Shown one piece after another: positions 34,625 through 45,759 of a stretch of DNA of 64,000 nt. Source of the DNA: Dicyema japonicum (Eukaryota > Dicyemida > Rhombozoa > Dicyemidae); NCBI GenBank assembly GCA_011109175.1, contig RDEW01000022.1, positions 62,001 to 126,000 of the forward strand, written 5' to 3'. The notes under the pieces are model-generated. The model saw only the letters and a program-made list of their open reading frames with translations. It had not been told where the DNA came from and made no database searches. Made by a program: the position numbers and the translations under genes. How positions within the stretch are numbered: the stretch's first letter is position 1; the number at the start of each line of letters is the position of its first letter.

Positions 34625-34885
34625 ATACTTGATGGCTACATGTGGCTCTTTGATAGAAAATTTTTGTTTGTCTCTTGTGTAGAACCTCTTCCCATTTCGA
34701 ATAGAGAGGCGCCCAAGTGACCCATCTGTGTCAGGTTACGCTCAGTGCCAGGTTGGTAGGAAAGGATCATTTGCTCTCCCCCACTCCACTGGAAGGGTTC
34801 ACTCAAGCGCAAGGTTCTGCATGGACTTTTGTGACGCATCAATGTTAACTGTTAACTTCTTTCTCGGTGTATAATAATAATCCTC
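34625..34885 (+). mobile_element. SINE-2-like repeat
   Basis: CTACATGTGGCTCTTTGAT, CTCAGTGCCAGGTTGG, GGAAAGGATCATTTGCTCTC, CACTCCACTGGAAGGGTT and the tail CTTTCTCGGTGTATAATAAT parallel 10855-11285 in order. Confidence 0.7.
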
Positions 34886-35261
34886 GACTTTGGATTCAAA
34901 CGCACACAAGAAATAATCAAAATAAAATAATATTTAAAAATATTATAAAAAATATTAAAAAATATAACACTAACCAGATTTCAACGACGACCTTGTTAAA
35001 CTATCCACTTCAATGAGTACAGCTTGTTACCATAGAAATTCTTTTAACTATAAAGTCTTAGATAAACAAGAGCTCATAAGGGTCTCACGTGTGAAAATCA
35101 CTCTTCTATAAAGTACAATAAGGGTGAGAAGTGATCCCAGTTCAAGGTATTAAATTGCCAATAAACTGAATCGAAGGAATATGGATTTCTGCCCCCCAGT
35201 TTGACCATAACGAATCCACCTTTTCGGTCTGGAATCTTTATTATATGAGGACATTCTTATT

Positions 35262-35296
35262 CTCTTTAACTCAGTGATCCTGTGGCGATAATTGTC
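35262..35296 (+). mobile_element. LINE-B 3' tail scrap
   Basis: TCTCTTTAACTCAGTGATCC then TGTGGCGATAATT matches the tail at 51995-52030 without coding sequence. Confidence 0.5.
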
Positions 35297-35399
35297 ACCG
35301 TCCACACTTCTTTCCTCGGTGAGGTTTCTCGACACCTTTCCTAGCAAGGCCTCAGTTTCACGGAAGAAATCAACAGCCCAGCAAAATAGCAGATAGACC

Positions 35400-35710
35400 A
35401 CTGTCTTACAATTAAACGTTAATGGAATAAGAGGAAAGATCCTGGAATTGCGCTATCTATTATGTAAACATCCAAGAGACTAAACTCACTATAAATAGTC
35501 CTCCCCCTACATTCCCTGGATAAAAATATATACGGATCGACCGAACAAAGAAACGGGGCGGTGGTCTCCTAACTGAAACCACGCTCAATGTGGAACTCCA
35601 CGTTTGATCTTTATGGCTCAATGTTGAAATTATACTTAGATATTGATTAGGATGAGAATTGGAATAAAAATTACATTTCTTTCCCACGTGAAGATTAATA
35701 GTTATAGAAT
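35400..35710 (+). mobile_element. LINE APE endonuclease N-terminus
   Basis: Frames read LQLNVNGIRGKILELRYLL, VNIQETKLTINSPPPTFPG and KYIRIDRTKKRGGGLLT. These are the N-x-N-G-I-R, Q-E-T and R-x-x-GGG motifs of the apurinic-like endonuclease at the start of LINE ORF2. A stop separates the last two blocks. Dead fragment. Confidence 0.8.
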
Positions 35711-35739
35711 TACTTTCAAGACTGTGCACTTAGTATGAA

Positions 35740-37260
35740 GTGAAATAAATGAAGATTGTATGAGAGTTACAAGAATACCACAAAAAGCTGAGCACTAAGT
35801 AATCTGTAAATCTCGGTGTTTGGGATGTGGCTCATACTCTGAAATTTTGCGACAAATCAATTTTGTCTTTAGCCAGGTATGGTTCCAATTTTGTTTAATA
35901 ACTACAAGCTGAACCACAAAGTCATTATTAGTGTTTTTTATATTACCTCAGAGGAAATATAATTTTCATAAAACTCGAATGATACAAACTTTTATATCAA
36001 AAATGTGAAAATTCAACAAAAATAAGAGAGAAAAAAAGTCCAGATGTCAGTATAATCTAATTAACAACTATGTATTAATTGATTCCAAAAATTAGAAGAC
36101 CGATCGGGATTAATGAGATCAGAGAGTATTTTTGACTTGTACTTTGACCTTTGTGTAAGAAACCAAATTTCAACTTGGGATGCATAATTTATTTTCACAT
36201 GGGAGGCTATTTGCAGAACATTGGGAACATGGTTTTCCTATTTTATAAAAATTTCCTGTATAATTTTTTGGACTAAAGAAAATACAGCTAAATATAAACG
36301 GTAATTGCAGTAACCTAAAGAACCACTATATGGGTCACATGAAGTTGTTGCACATCCTACTTCATAACTATCAGCCCACACAAGCAACATATTATAGAAA
36401 TAATACCTCTTATACGAATCACAATAGCCAATACACTTTTGAGTAGTAAAGTTGTCATACTGTTGAAATAAGTACAATTCCGGTGAGATTATGATGCAAT
36501 ATAATCATTATATCAGATTACTGTCATTCGTTTGAAAAATGTTTTGACCTATATTTTTTTATGATTGAACATTTCTCGCTTGATTTTTCAGCTTCTTTTT
36601 CAAGTTCATCACTCCAAACCTTAATAAAATAAACAAACATTTTTCTCATATTGCTTGCAGCAGGTCAAAATTATGGTCATTAGATGTGGAAAAATTATGG
36701 GAATCCAAAATTTCTTTTTTTCTGTTTCATTAAAATAGTCAAACAGATATTTTTAATGTGAACTTACTTTAACTAAAAGAAATAGTAATAATCCTATCAT
36801 TTCATCGGTTATTTTAATTCGCTACTTATTAATGTATAGCAAATCAATTTTTGTTGGATTTATTATTGGGGTTTTTTACCAAAAAATATTCATTAGAAAT
36901 TTTAGATTAATCGTGTCTATTACTTTCTCCGCTGATTTTTCTACTTCCATCAATTTTTTAAAGATCTATTTCTGACGTTACTTTGTGTACCATTCGAGAA
37001 AGTTTTAGTAGAGACATCGTCCGGCTCTGAAAACAATTGTACTGAAAAAAATCATCTATGTTCGCCAGGGTCTCTTTCTTAGAGCCGTAATCTCATTCTC
37101 GATTTCATCAACTTTTCTCCGCCATTTTTTCTAGCCATAAATATGAGAAGTGAAAAGTTATGCAAAATCTCAATAGATGCAGGGAGATGTAAAAGACATT
37201 GTTTCCATAGGGATAGACTGGTAGCTGAAGGTTCTCGAGAGAGATCAGTTATGCTAATAA
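35740..37260 (-). repeat. Segmental duplication, CAP unit copy 3 (inverted)
   Basis: An inverted equivalent of 4420-5990. The upstream flank here (36930-37260) matches 4420-4550. Copy 3 lacks the SINE fragment present in copy 1 and retains about 120 bp of flank in its place. Confidence 0.8.
36170..36800 (-). pseudogene. CAP-domain protein, copy 3 (inverted), degraded
   Basis: The minus strand starts MIGLLLFLLVK at 36800. A donor GTAAGT follows, but the first acceptor AG has decayed. Downstream: YFNETEKK; an NMRKM-equivalent with a shortened intron; VWSDELEKEAEKSSEKC (36590-36620); CIGYCDSYKR; and the segment at 36385-36406 corresponding to the 22-nt insertion of the other copies. It then reads LVWADSYEVGCATTSCDPYS, GSLGYCNYR and, after the fourth intron position (donor lost), NYTGNFYKIGKPCSQCSANS and CENKLCIPS-stop at 36170. 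The GQNL-WYK region is lost to a roughly 70-bp unrelated segment. Clearly CAP, clearly non-functional. Confidence 0.78.
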
Positions 37261-37269
37261 ATCGAGGAA

Positions 37270-37975
37270 TGCTCGTTCTTGACTATTTTTTTAGCGTACG
37301 AGTCCATAAAGACACTGTCCATCTACATACAATCTTAATATATCAGCCAGAGTGTAATATTGTGTAATAACTTCCAATAATGGGATAAAAAGTTGAAACA
37401 TGCTGAATTCACTATATTTTGGCAAAACATTACTTTTTTGAAAATATTCCTATTTTACCGATTTAAACATATTCATAGACATTTAAAAAAATTAATAAAT
37501 TAATAATAAATTAAAAATTATTGTTAGCCACATTATTTGTAAATATTATTATATTAATCTTAACAATTTTGTGAAACCCGAGCAGAATGTCTGCCGCATT
37601 CCACTCCCTCTGAATGTGACACTCAACAGTGGCAATCTTTGTGAATTGGCATATGTTTGCACGTGAGTAATAAGGAATCGCCCAAAATTGTATATACTAA
37701 TTCATTATTAATAATTTGTCACTGAATGAATGTTTACAATAAATGTCAATCTTCTTTGCTGTTTACAGTAAGAATGGCAAAATGTAGTAAGGAAGTCCAA
37801 GGGGTTATGGTACATCATGAGTGGAGACTCCCGTCTCGTCCATATGACTTTCATTTACCAAAAGTCGACAGATTATCTCTGACAGAGTGGACTTCGATAA
37901 ATCCACGTTTTTAATGACAGAAGTAAAATTATTAGTGTCAATGTGAACTCTTCTATAAAATCTGATAAATAGGAC
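37270..37975. other. No gene recognised
   Basis: AT-rich. One short open frame at 37726-37914 (EVQGVMVHHEWRLPSRPYDF) has no known family. Confidence 0.4.
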
Positions 37976-37984
37976 AATCTATGG

Positions 37985-38522
37985 CAGTGGTTCTCAATAG
38001 CTGCCCGCTGCTACTTAAATGCGGCCCGCTTAAAATTATAAAAATATTACATATTTTAACTATTGTTTTTTTATTAAATATTTTTGCATTAAATTTTAAT
38101 TAATAACATTAATATTCTTTGTGATGTCTGAAAAACGTGTTAAAGTCGGATATAGAGCTCACCCCAATATTTAAGAAAGTCAACTATTAGAATTTTGGAG
38201 TAGAATTTCAATTTTAAAATATCCAAATTTGGCTACGAATGCATATAAAAATGTGTCTGCATTTGGATCATCGTATGTTTGTTAAGCTCTGTTCATCAGA
38301 CTCACACGGATCAAAACCAAATTTCGCAACAATTAACTGATGAACATCTAATACAGCTCTTACGCACAAAAATTTCGAAAGAATAGTAGAAGGAAAACAG
38401 ATTAAATTCTCACATTAATTTTAGTTAATAAAGTTAAAATTTCTTTAAAAAAATTTTGCGGCCCGCGAACCAATTGTAAATTATTGATTTGGCCTGCAGA
38501 CAAAAAAGGTTGAGAACCACTG
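37985..38522 (+). mobile_element. 538-bp hAT remnant with terminal inverted repeats
   Basis: The left end is CAGTGGTTCTCAATAG. The right end at 38522, reversed, is CAGTGGTTCTCAACC. Flanks ATCTATGG and ATCTAATA share the first five bases, consistent with an 8-bp duplication partly overwritten by the adjoining SINE tail. The interior reads LLEFWSRISILKYPNLATNA, YKNVSAFGSSYVC and RLTRIKTKFRNN in collinear frames. This matches the hAT C-terminal block of GTF2I-type transposases (FW...YPNL...FGSTYVCES...KSKYRS). The catalytic part is deleted. Confidence 0.75.
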
Positions 38523-38855
38523 ATCTAATAATAATAATAAAGCCTTTTCACGAGAGCCATAGTATTTTATAGCTCCGCATAGGCAGGACACACACTTTAT
38601 TTAAGTAAAGAACAGTTAATTTTAACTAATCGTAGAACCAAGGAATGATCTTCACTTCTTTTTTTCTTTTTCTTGTGTGAGTGTCCTTTCTAGACAATCC
38701 AGTTCCGCAGTGAGTATTCACTGATGACGGCGTCACTCGTCAAACCATTTCTGCATCGTAGATGCGTGGAACCTTCCATCAGGTGAACAGCAGCGAGATT
38801 CGAACCCGTAGCCTAAGCCACTTAAGCCCGACACCTAACCACTGATCTAAGGTAG
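38523..38855 (-). mobile_element. tRNA-derived SINE-1, full length
   Basis: Read on the minus strand from 38855: an A-box-like ATCAGTGGTTAGG, then about 35 nt on a B box GGTTCGAATCTCGCTGCTG. The body follows with GATGGAAGGTTCCACGCATC, GGTTTGACGAGTGACGCCGT, CACTGCGGAACTGGATTGTC, a purine-rich AAGAAAAAGAAAAAAAG tract, GTGTGTGTCCTGCCTATGCG and ATGGCTCTCGTGAAAAGGC. It ends in a TTATTATTATTA tail. Pol III boxes plus a short simple-repeat tail define a tRNA-derived SINE. It abuts the right end of the hAT remnant, so it probably inserted there. Confidence 0.88.
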
Positions 38856-38859
38856 AATT

Positions 38860-39250
38860 ATTTAATATTTAATTGATTTAAAATAATTATAAGAAAGATT
38901 ATAAAACTAGAAAATTATTAGTAATATAACTGAGTTAACATTGTTCCGCCAATTATTGCTTTTTTTAACCACCTGGTTCTTTTAATCAAAAGAACCCGGC
39001 GGCCAGTGAGGAAAGCCGAAACTGCTAGTCCTAAGGGAGGGCGTATACCAATGCATCCTAAAAAAGGGATATTTTACATTCAGTTTAGTCAGTGTGATCA
39101 AAAAGTGTGTTCAGAAAATTATTTTATAGACGATCTAGCGACCTGTCGAAGGTCTTCAAGAGTTCCATGCACATGGGGTCATCAATAACGGGAATAATAG
39201 ACAGCGAAGAAAAATTCCGCTAGAAAAAAAGTACATTACTTAAGTCGAAG
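38860..39250. other. No gene recognised
   Basis: A short frame at 39006-39188 (EYFIDDLATCRRSSR in part) is reminiscent of RT but too short to call. Confidence 0.3.
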
Positions 39251-39549
39251 GAAAAAAATTGCGGAAAAAAGTTCAGTCTTTTGTAGAGTTGAGATTTTTT
39301 ACGAGAGGGGAGATGAAGGAGATGGTGCCTTTAGTGATTTGTAAGTTAATCCCCTCAACAAATCAGCTTCTCATCGCTTTTCTTCCTCCCGATAATCTAT
39401 CTAGTGCAGTTCAGCAGGGTTGTGATCTGCTTCCAATGGTCTCTGATGTTTTGACGACTACTTGTTCAAAAATCAACTTTCCACAATATCAAATATTTGT
39501 ATTTTATTCTACTCTAATTACTAAACTGATCAGCCAACATCAAGTCCAT

Positions 39550-39900
39550 AAATACTTTGATATCCTCGGTATTACGTTAATCACAAGTTCTGTAAATTCA
39601 TCACTGGTAAATCAAGGAACCACGTGTCGGACTTCTATTATTGAGGAAGTCTTATTGCAAAGAATCCTGCCAGCAACTTTGAAACTAAGGTTAATACGAC
39701 TGGAAAAATTTTCTGGCAGAGGATTCGAGCGCGTGAACTCCGGCTTTACCTTAGATGTGTTGCAACGCAGTCTGATCAATAGAAAAAGATACTAAGACTG
39801 CTGAGGGAGGCTGGGCTCACTGTTCTCTACTGGTTATTGTGCCTTTCGAGGATTTTTCTAGTTTTTCTATAGAAAACTTCAATCTCTTCTCTATAAATTA
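39550..39900 (+). mobile_element. LINE-B C-terminal remnant
   Basis: A long open frame begins at 39259. The recognisable part is 39550-39830, with RTSIIEEVLLQRILPATLKL. In the neighbouring frame RELRLYLRCVATQSDQ is followed by KKILRLLREAGLT near 39785-39825, matching the LINE-B ending. The upstream half (39259-39540, with PSTNQLLIAFLPPDNLSS) is unassigned and may be part of the same element. Confidence 0.5.
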
Positions 39901-39904
39901 TGGT

Positions 39905-41840
39905 AACTAAATATAAGAGAAACTGACTGTTAGGAATTCTATTCTTCCACAAAACTCGAGTAAAAATCAGAATCATTCTCAATTTGTAGAAAACACTAAC
40001 ATAATTCCATTCTCTCCCATCTTCTACGTAACTCGACCTAAGATTTCTGATACAAACTTTCCAAAGTCACCAATGTCGGAAATAACTGCAGTATTTAAGT
40101 ATATTTTTGATTTTTTGAGATAACATTTTGTCGATAGCCGAATTAAATACTGAAGTTGAATTTTTTTTAGTTTGTGTTAATTTTAAATTTAAAGATTAAT
40201 AAAATAAACACATTTGAGTTGAAAATTTTAAAATATTCATGAAAAAAGGTACAATTAACAAATGTGACGTCCCTAGATTATGTAATTCTACTTTATGTGT
40301 AAGAGTCTTAAAAATAAAAACTGTGACAGTCTCCCGAAAATAAAAACTTCTCATAAAATTAATTAAAACGACGTTTTCGTCAAAATCGTAAAAGTTATAT
40401 GATAAAATTAAATCATTATTAGCGAGTTATGCCAATTCCCTTATGGTTGAAAGGAAAATATGTAAAATTGGGAAAACTATCGAAAATCTTAATCGGGGTT
40501 TCAAAAAGCCTAACGTATCTGGTACTTATCTTCAGCGATGACTTGCTTTTACGATTTTCTTTGGGATTCGGGGATTGTCGGGGTAGAAGTCGGTTGGCAA
40601 GCCCTTCCGATTCTTATTACTTCCCCAGTCACTTAATTTGCAATGTTTACTTTATAATAACTTGGATATCAGCGAATTGTAACATTCTTAGAATTTCCAT
40701 ATATTTTTTTTCAAAGTGTGTTTAATTTTATTAATTTTTTTATTTAAAATTTTTGAAAAAGTTAATAAGTTTTTGTGTTATAATTTTATTTCCACTCTGT
40801 GCTCGACGTGAAAGTGGTTGATCTCTGTGAGCGTTCTGTCTTAGTGGCGCGTTTTTTAACAGTCGCGAGTTTCCTAGAAGCTTGCGAAACTCAGGTTAAT
40901 AATCTAATTTCCATTCTACAATTACCATTAATTTAGATATCTTTTAAATAATGAATTATTATATTGTGTTGATTACAAAATTTTTTTTATCGGTTCTCGT
41001 GTGAAAACAAGAATTGATGAAAACAAGAAATATAAGATATACGATGCCGAATGTCAGCTCAATTCAGCGAACCATAGAAAAAATTATTCATAATAGCTGA
41101 TCTGTTCTACAATATATTCATTTAAAAACATCAGTAAACAAATTAAATTTTTGTTGAGAAAAAAGGCAAATAGGGTGGTTACCATTAATTTCTTACCAGT
41201 TCTATAGCAAGTCCCAAAACGCAAAAACAGTATGTCCCATAAATTAATCATAAAAAACAAATGTCACTTATGCCCATTGTATTGCTACGAATTAGTAAAC
41301 AAAAATTCTTCAATTCTCGAATCTTTAGTTTTCCCCATCATTTTTCAGCCAAAGGAAAATTGTATATTTAACAAATGTGGCCTTAATTTACTATTCTAAA
41401 TACCGTAATATAGATTCGAACTCACATAGTATAAATCTCTATTTCTACTTTTGACTTGATGGGAGACACTATTTATTTGGAACTTAAAGAAATTTCCATT
41501 CCTCAATAACGCTTTATCAGTAGATTGCATACATTAATGTTGGGGATATATTCCTTAAACAGATCTGGGACAAGTGGGATTCAAACCCAGTTGTATTTGA
41601 CGCTTATTATTTCAACAAGTTCCCATATCCGATGTCACGTGAGTATATCAATAGGAGAGTGTATAAGTCCCATATTCAGGAGAACCGACTTATAGTTCAA
41701 TACCACTACGAGGCACTATTTCTCAGAAAACTAAATCAGCCCTCTGACCACAAGATTATTGGTCTCCTATAAAATAATGACTGATAAATCAACGTAAAAG
41801 CAAAAACTACTAACAAAAAAAAATGTATCAATAAAAAGTC
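39905..41840. other. No gene recognised
   Basis: AT-rich apart from a short CpG-containing island at 40800-40910 that could hold a small exon or RNA. An open frame at 40429-40725 has no known family. Confidence 0.35.
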
Positions 41841-41846
41841 GGACTA

Positions 41847-42578
41847 TTAAGCCATAACAGTTCCTTTAGCTTTGGCATTTTGCTTAAGCCTAAGCTCTCT
41901 GTCTGCCATAGTAGACAGCTTAATTCCTTTATCATTAGTCAACGAAATCCACGGAGTATTCCTCGTCCAATAATAAATATATTTTGCATCCTAAACTCAT
42001 TCCACCACCAAACCGAGTACAAAACTTGTGATGAGCTTGATCTTCAACATACACAATGTCATACACACCAGGGTGTCTCTCAATCTTATTGACCACTCCA
42101 ACTCTACCAAGGTTACGTCCTCCGGTTATGATGCACAGATTCCCTAGAGATGAGGAATAACTCCAACCTTTGTCCATGCTTATGTGGTCCCTAATTTCCC
42201 CTGTGGCCAAATGGAACATTATAGTGTCGTTAGCCTTTACTGTGGGGTTTGGAAAACGGATTGTCCGACCGTCATATGTGTACAGATATGGAATCTTTTG
42301 AGGTCCAATTATCGTTTTCTTAACCTTGCAGAGCTTCACCTGGAGAGATGATCTGTTCTGATTTTCTTGTCGCCTTCTTTCGGCTATTTTCTTTGTCTGT
42401 TGGTAGTTGAGAGCAATTTTGAAATATTCTCGAAGTACCAGTGCCATCGAAATACACTCTCGCTGTTTATGAAGTCCTGATCTTGGCTTTGGGCAAACAA
42501 TCTGTCCAATTTACTGAGCATCCACTTTTTGGAGCATTTACTCGTTTCATGTGTCTCTTTATTCCCTTAACACCCTTT
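41847..42578 (-). pseudogene. RPS4: Processed pseudogene of ribosomal protein S4
   Basis: The minus strand, without introns, carries most of eS4. In order: GIKRHMKRVNAPK (about 42525-42565); after a frameshift KKWMLSKLDRLFAQS; after another PRSGLHKQRECISMALVLRE then YFKIALNYQQTKKI; after a gap KLCKVKKTIIGPQKIPYLYT; YDGRTIRFPNPTVKANDTIM; GNLCIITGGRNLGRVGVVN; ERHPGVYDIVYVEDQAHHKF; and past two more frame changes NIFIIGRG, NTPWISLTNDKGIKLST and RELRLKQNAKAKGTVMA-stop at 41847. About 40-55 residues between TKKI and KLCKV (the S4/KOW-proximal block) are replaced by an unrelated short stretch. At least four frame changes plus the deletion show it is not functional. The lack of introns, in a genome with tiny ones, favours retroposition. 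Confidence 0.9.
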
Positions 42579-42814
42579 AAGAATATTAAGTATAAACGTT
42601 CCAAACATATCAACACGTATTACAATTTATTTAATTCAAAATATTATAATAATAAAATAAATTCAATTAAATATAATTATTATTAATAGGTGATCAAGAA
42701 TTAACTTTTTTTTTAAAAAGGTGCTTACTTTAACATTTTCATAGACAGGTGAGGGATCTGGCTAAGAACAGAAAAGCCAGGAAAAAGCTAACTCTTTCTC
42801 TTATATTTTTTGCT

Positions 42815-42872
42815 GCACATGTGGGGCTATAAATATTATGGCTCTCGTAAAAGTGCTAAAAATAAGGTGCTT
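42815..42872 (+). mobile_element. SINE-1 3' tail fragment
   Basis: GTGGGGCTATAAATATTATG and GCTCTCGTAAAAGTGCTAAA match the last 45 bp of SINE-1. Confidence 0.55.
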
Positions 42873-43359
42873 ACTTTGGAATTTTTAATTTCATTTTGTA
42901 TCAAGTCGTTATGAGGACTGACAGAGGATAGATACTACAAAATTGTTTGTGCCCTACTTTGTAGCGTTGTCTCTTCGCAACGAAGCGTAATATATTCTGT
43001 AGATTTGAAAAAAACTGATATTACAAAGCCCACAATAAAAACAACAGAAGCTCATTACTCCGTCACTCTGAACGCCCTTTTAGGTAGCTTTGATCTATGG
43101 GGTATTTTCGCTTTATTTTACGATTTTTAAGGGAACTCTGACATTTTGCCTAAGGAAACGTTCAATCAAATTTAAAAACACTAAGAATAACAAATTGAAA
43201 ATATAAGAAATGATTGTACAACTGAAAAGCTGGTCTATCAATCAGAGCAAACAGAGTGCTATCAATGGTGCGGAATTATAATGATTGAGCTGATTATGAT
43301 ATTTTTTCGGTTGATGATGTTCATCTCGAAATCTGAATGTAATAATTAGAGAAGGTTCT

Positions 43360-43695
43360 TTTTTCCGAAGAGGGAGAAGATCTTATTTCTCCAAGAGAAG
43401 ACTAGGAGAGCTGCAATTAAGCTCTCCTCAAACAAGAAACTGAAAGACTGTCTAAGCGAGGTCGAAAACAAGCTGGTCAACCGATTAGCAGGATTGTGGA
43501 GGATCGGATCAATGGTTTCAGAAGGACATCAAAAATCCAGGAAACGTATATAAAACTGGGAGAAACGTCCTGAAAATCTTAATAAAACAACAAAGAAGAC
43601 TTCAGGTGTGGTGTTCAAGCATTATGGTAGGACTCAGATGTAACACCCTCCAGAAAACTCCTTAACTCTTTTGTTAATAAATCGTTGTTATTGTT
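43360..43695 (+). mobile_element. LINE-B remnant, duplicate of 11565-11790
   Basis: GGGAGAAGATCTTATTTCTC, CTAGGAGAGCTGCAATTAAG, ATTGTGGAGGATCGGATCAA and ATAAAACTGGGAGAAACGTC are shared with 11572-11775. The 3' tail ends near GTTATTGTTATTAT at 43685. Confidence 0.7.
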
Positions 43696-44139
43696 ATTAT
43701 AATTAGGGAAATCGAAAGTCAATAAAGTCAACTCAGGTTATTTGCTTAATTTGTTTGCAAAAATAATATCACAAATTGTTTTTTATTTTTTAATAATAAC
43801 TTTTATTTTTATCTCAAAATGTAGTAATTTAGAAATTAATAATTAAAAAAATAATTATAATAGTTGGATATTAATATAATTTGTAGTTTTGGCTGAGGTG
43901 GTGACGTCCCTCATTTGCACGTAGGTCTAAAACACGCCCTGGAGGAATCTTACTTGAGACGGATGACGTGGATTTTATTTCCGAGGACGTCAATGATATC
44001 AGGATTGCTCTTAATCATGCTCCTGGAGTATTTAGAGAGAGGTTCATGAAAATGAACTAAAAAAACCGATCTTATTACAATCAAACAAGAAAGCAAACTT
44101 ACCGATGAGATATGGAGAGAGCAACAAAAGTCAGGTGTT

Positions 44140-44340
44140 TGCCAGACATTCTGGAAAATGTTCAGCAAAATAGATATTGTCAACAATAGCAGTGAGAGAC
44201 TATAATCGCTGCGGCTGAAATACGTGCGTGTTTCAAGAGCAGTAATAGCACGACTATACAATGCTTTCGTTCTATCCATGCTGCTCTACTCTCGGAACGT
44301 GGGGACTAATTCAGCTATGAAAGACAACTAATGATACAGA
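44140..44340 (+). mobile_element. LINE RT thumb fragment
   Basis: The frame near 44215-44310 reads LKYVRVSRAVIARLYNAFVL then SMLLYSRNVGTNSAM. This is the conserved YNAFVLSxLLYGSExW block after the RT palm. Isolated fragment. Confidence 0.6.
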
Positions 44341-44469
44341 CAGCCTCCGATAAATAGCAATATCTAGAAGAGTGTGGAGGTGTTCAACAGACAGGATCTT
44401 CCTGGTGTGGCATAAGAGATTGCTGTCGTTTTGCCAAAAAACAAAATTCCCGATTCTGAAAGAGTTTTT

Positions 44470-45545
44470 TTTATTGTTAATAAATATCCAAAATAATTTT
44501 TATTTTGACGCAAATTTATTATGTAAATTATGAATTTTATTTGTAATTTCTAAGAAGCAGTTATCAATAGATAAACACAGGCAAACTCAAAAACATGTTG
44601 CAAGGATTCCAAATACGAACAATACATCAAGATTATATTAAAAATGACTGCTGATTGTGTTGCTATTGATTTCGTTGAGATATTTTATCTGAGAATATAC
44701 TGCTTTGTAATCTACGAAAATTTGCAATCATAAACTTTTATGACAAAGGTTGAAATGCAGCAGAGAAATGGATGGCAAACTTTCCAAAAAGAGATGCCAT
44801 CATTGACTCGTATGTCGCAGTACAGAATAAACTATGAGGGGTTTGAAGGCGCAGAGGAGAGTCGTAACTATGGCAGAACTTATGGTGAGAAGCCCCAAAT
44901 TAATACCTTCTTTACTTTCCTCTAAGAAAGACGTGCAGGAAACGGTCTGGCTGAAGCAACAATTGGGATCGCAGAAACATAAGCCAGGAATATCATTTAT
45001 AACAAATATTTCATATGAAGCCCCACAATCTGGTGTGAAATGAAAAATGACAATATTGCAATTTCACTTTAGCAGAAAAGACCAGATTAGAAAGAAAAAT
45101 TGAACAAGTTCGACGTTTGATAACATGATGTCATAATTTAAATTCATTCAAAATGACATCATTTCTTAAATTACAAATTTCCCAAAATTTAGTCACCCGC
45201 ATTTAAACCTCGACTTTTGTGGATTTACTGATTGATGATCTAGATATACTTCACCTGTCGAAATTAGAGGATTTTCCATTGAACAACAATTTCATGAACT
45301 TTGGAGAAAATACTAGAATAATGAATTTATTTGTAAATATGCCACCTTTCAGATTTCAACTTGATGAACCCGCTTATATGTGACTAAACAATCAATATGA
45401 GAATATCACGTAATAATGCATGAGAAAATGATAAAAATACAGTTAAAGCCTGATAATATAAGAAATATTTAAATCCTGAATATTAGGTTATATGACAAGT
45501 GTGATACGAATTTAAAATTTACACTCTCAAGTAGTGTTATTCCGT
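44470..45545. other. No gene recognised
   Basis: Only short frames. A pair of overlapping ones at 44740-45043 have no family resemblance. Confidence 0.4.
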
Positions 45546-45612
45546 TTTACTAAGCCATTTTATAAATATATCCATCCGTTGCAGAATTACCCACAATAAC
45601 AAAATAATCAGG

Positions 45613-45754
45613 TACATAGGTAGAGCCACTTGGGAGTATGGATAGAAAAATATGCCAGATACATAGGTAGAGCCTACTCGGGAGTATGTATAGAAAAATA
45701 TGCCAGGTACATAAGTAGAACCTACTTGGGGTATGAATAGAAAAATATGCCAGA
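45613..45754. repeat. Tandem repeat, three units of 47-48 bp
   Basis: Units begin at 45613, 45660 and 45708. Each contains TACATAGGTAGAGCC-type sequence, GGGAGTATG and ATAGAAAAATATGCCAG, with a few substitutions and one indel. The minus strand is open through all units, but the periodic peptide (TWHIFLYILPSR) is probably incidental. Confidence 0.85.
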
Positions 45755-45759
45755 AAGGA

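Noticed and set aside
39006-39188. Reverse transcriptase palm (YFIDDLATC)
   Set aside because: Only a five-residue coincidence with F-x-DDL. Flanking RT blocks are absent.
41560-41645. Minus-strand tRNA suggested by GGGTTTGAATCCC
   Set aside because: No matching acceptor stem or credible anticodon arm. At best a decayed tRNA-derived repeat.
45613-45754. CRISPR array
   Set aside because: Units are contiguous with no unique spacers, and the DNA is eukaryotic.
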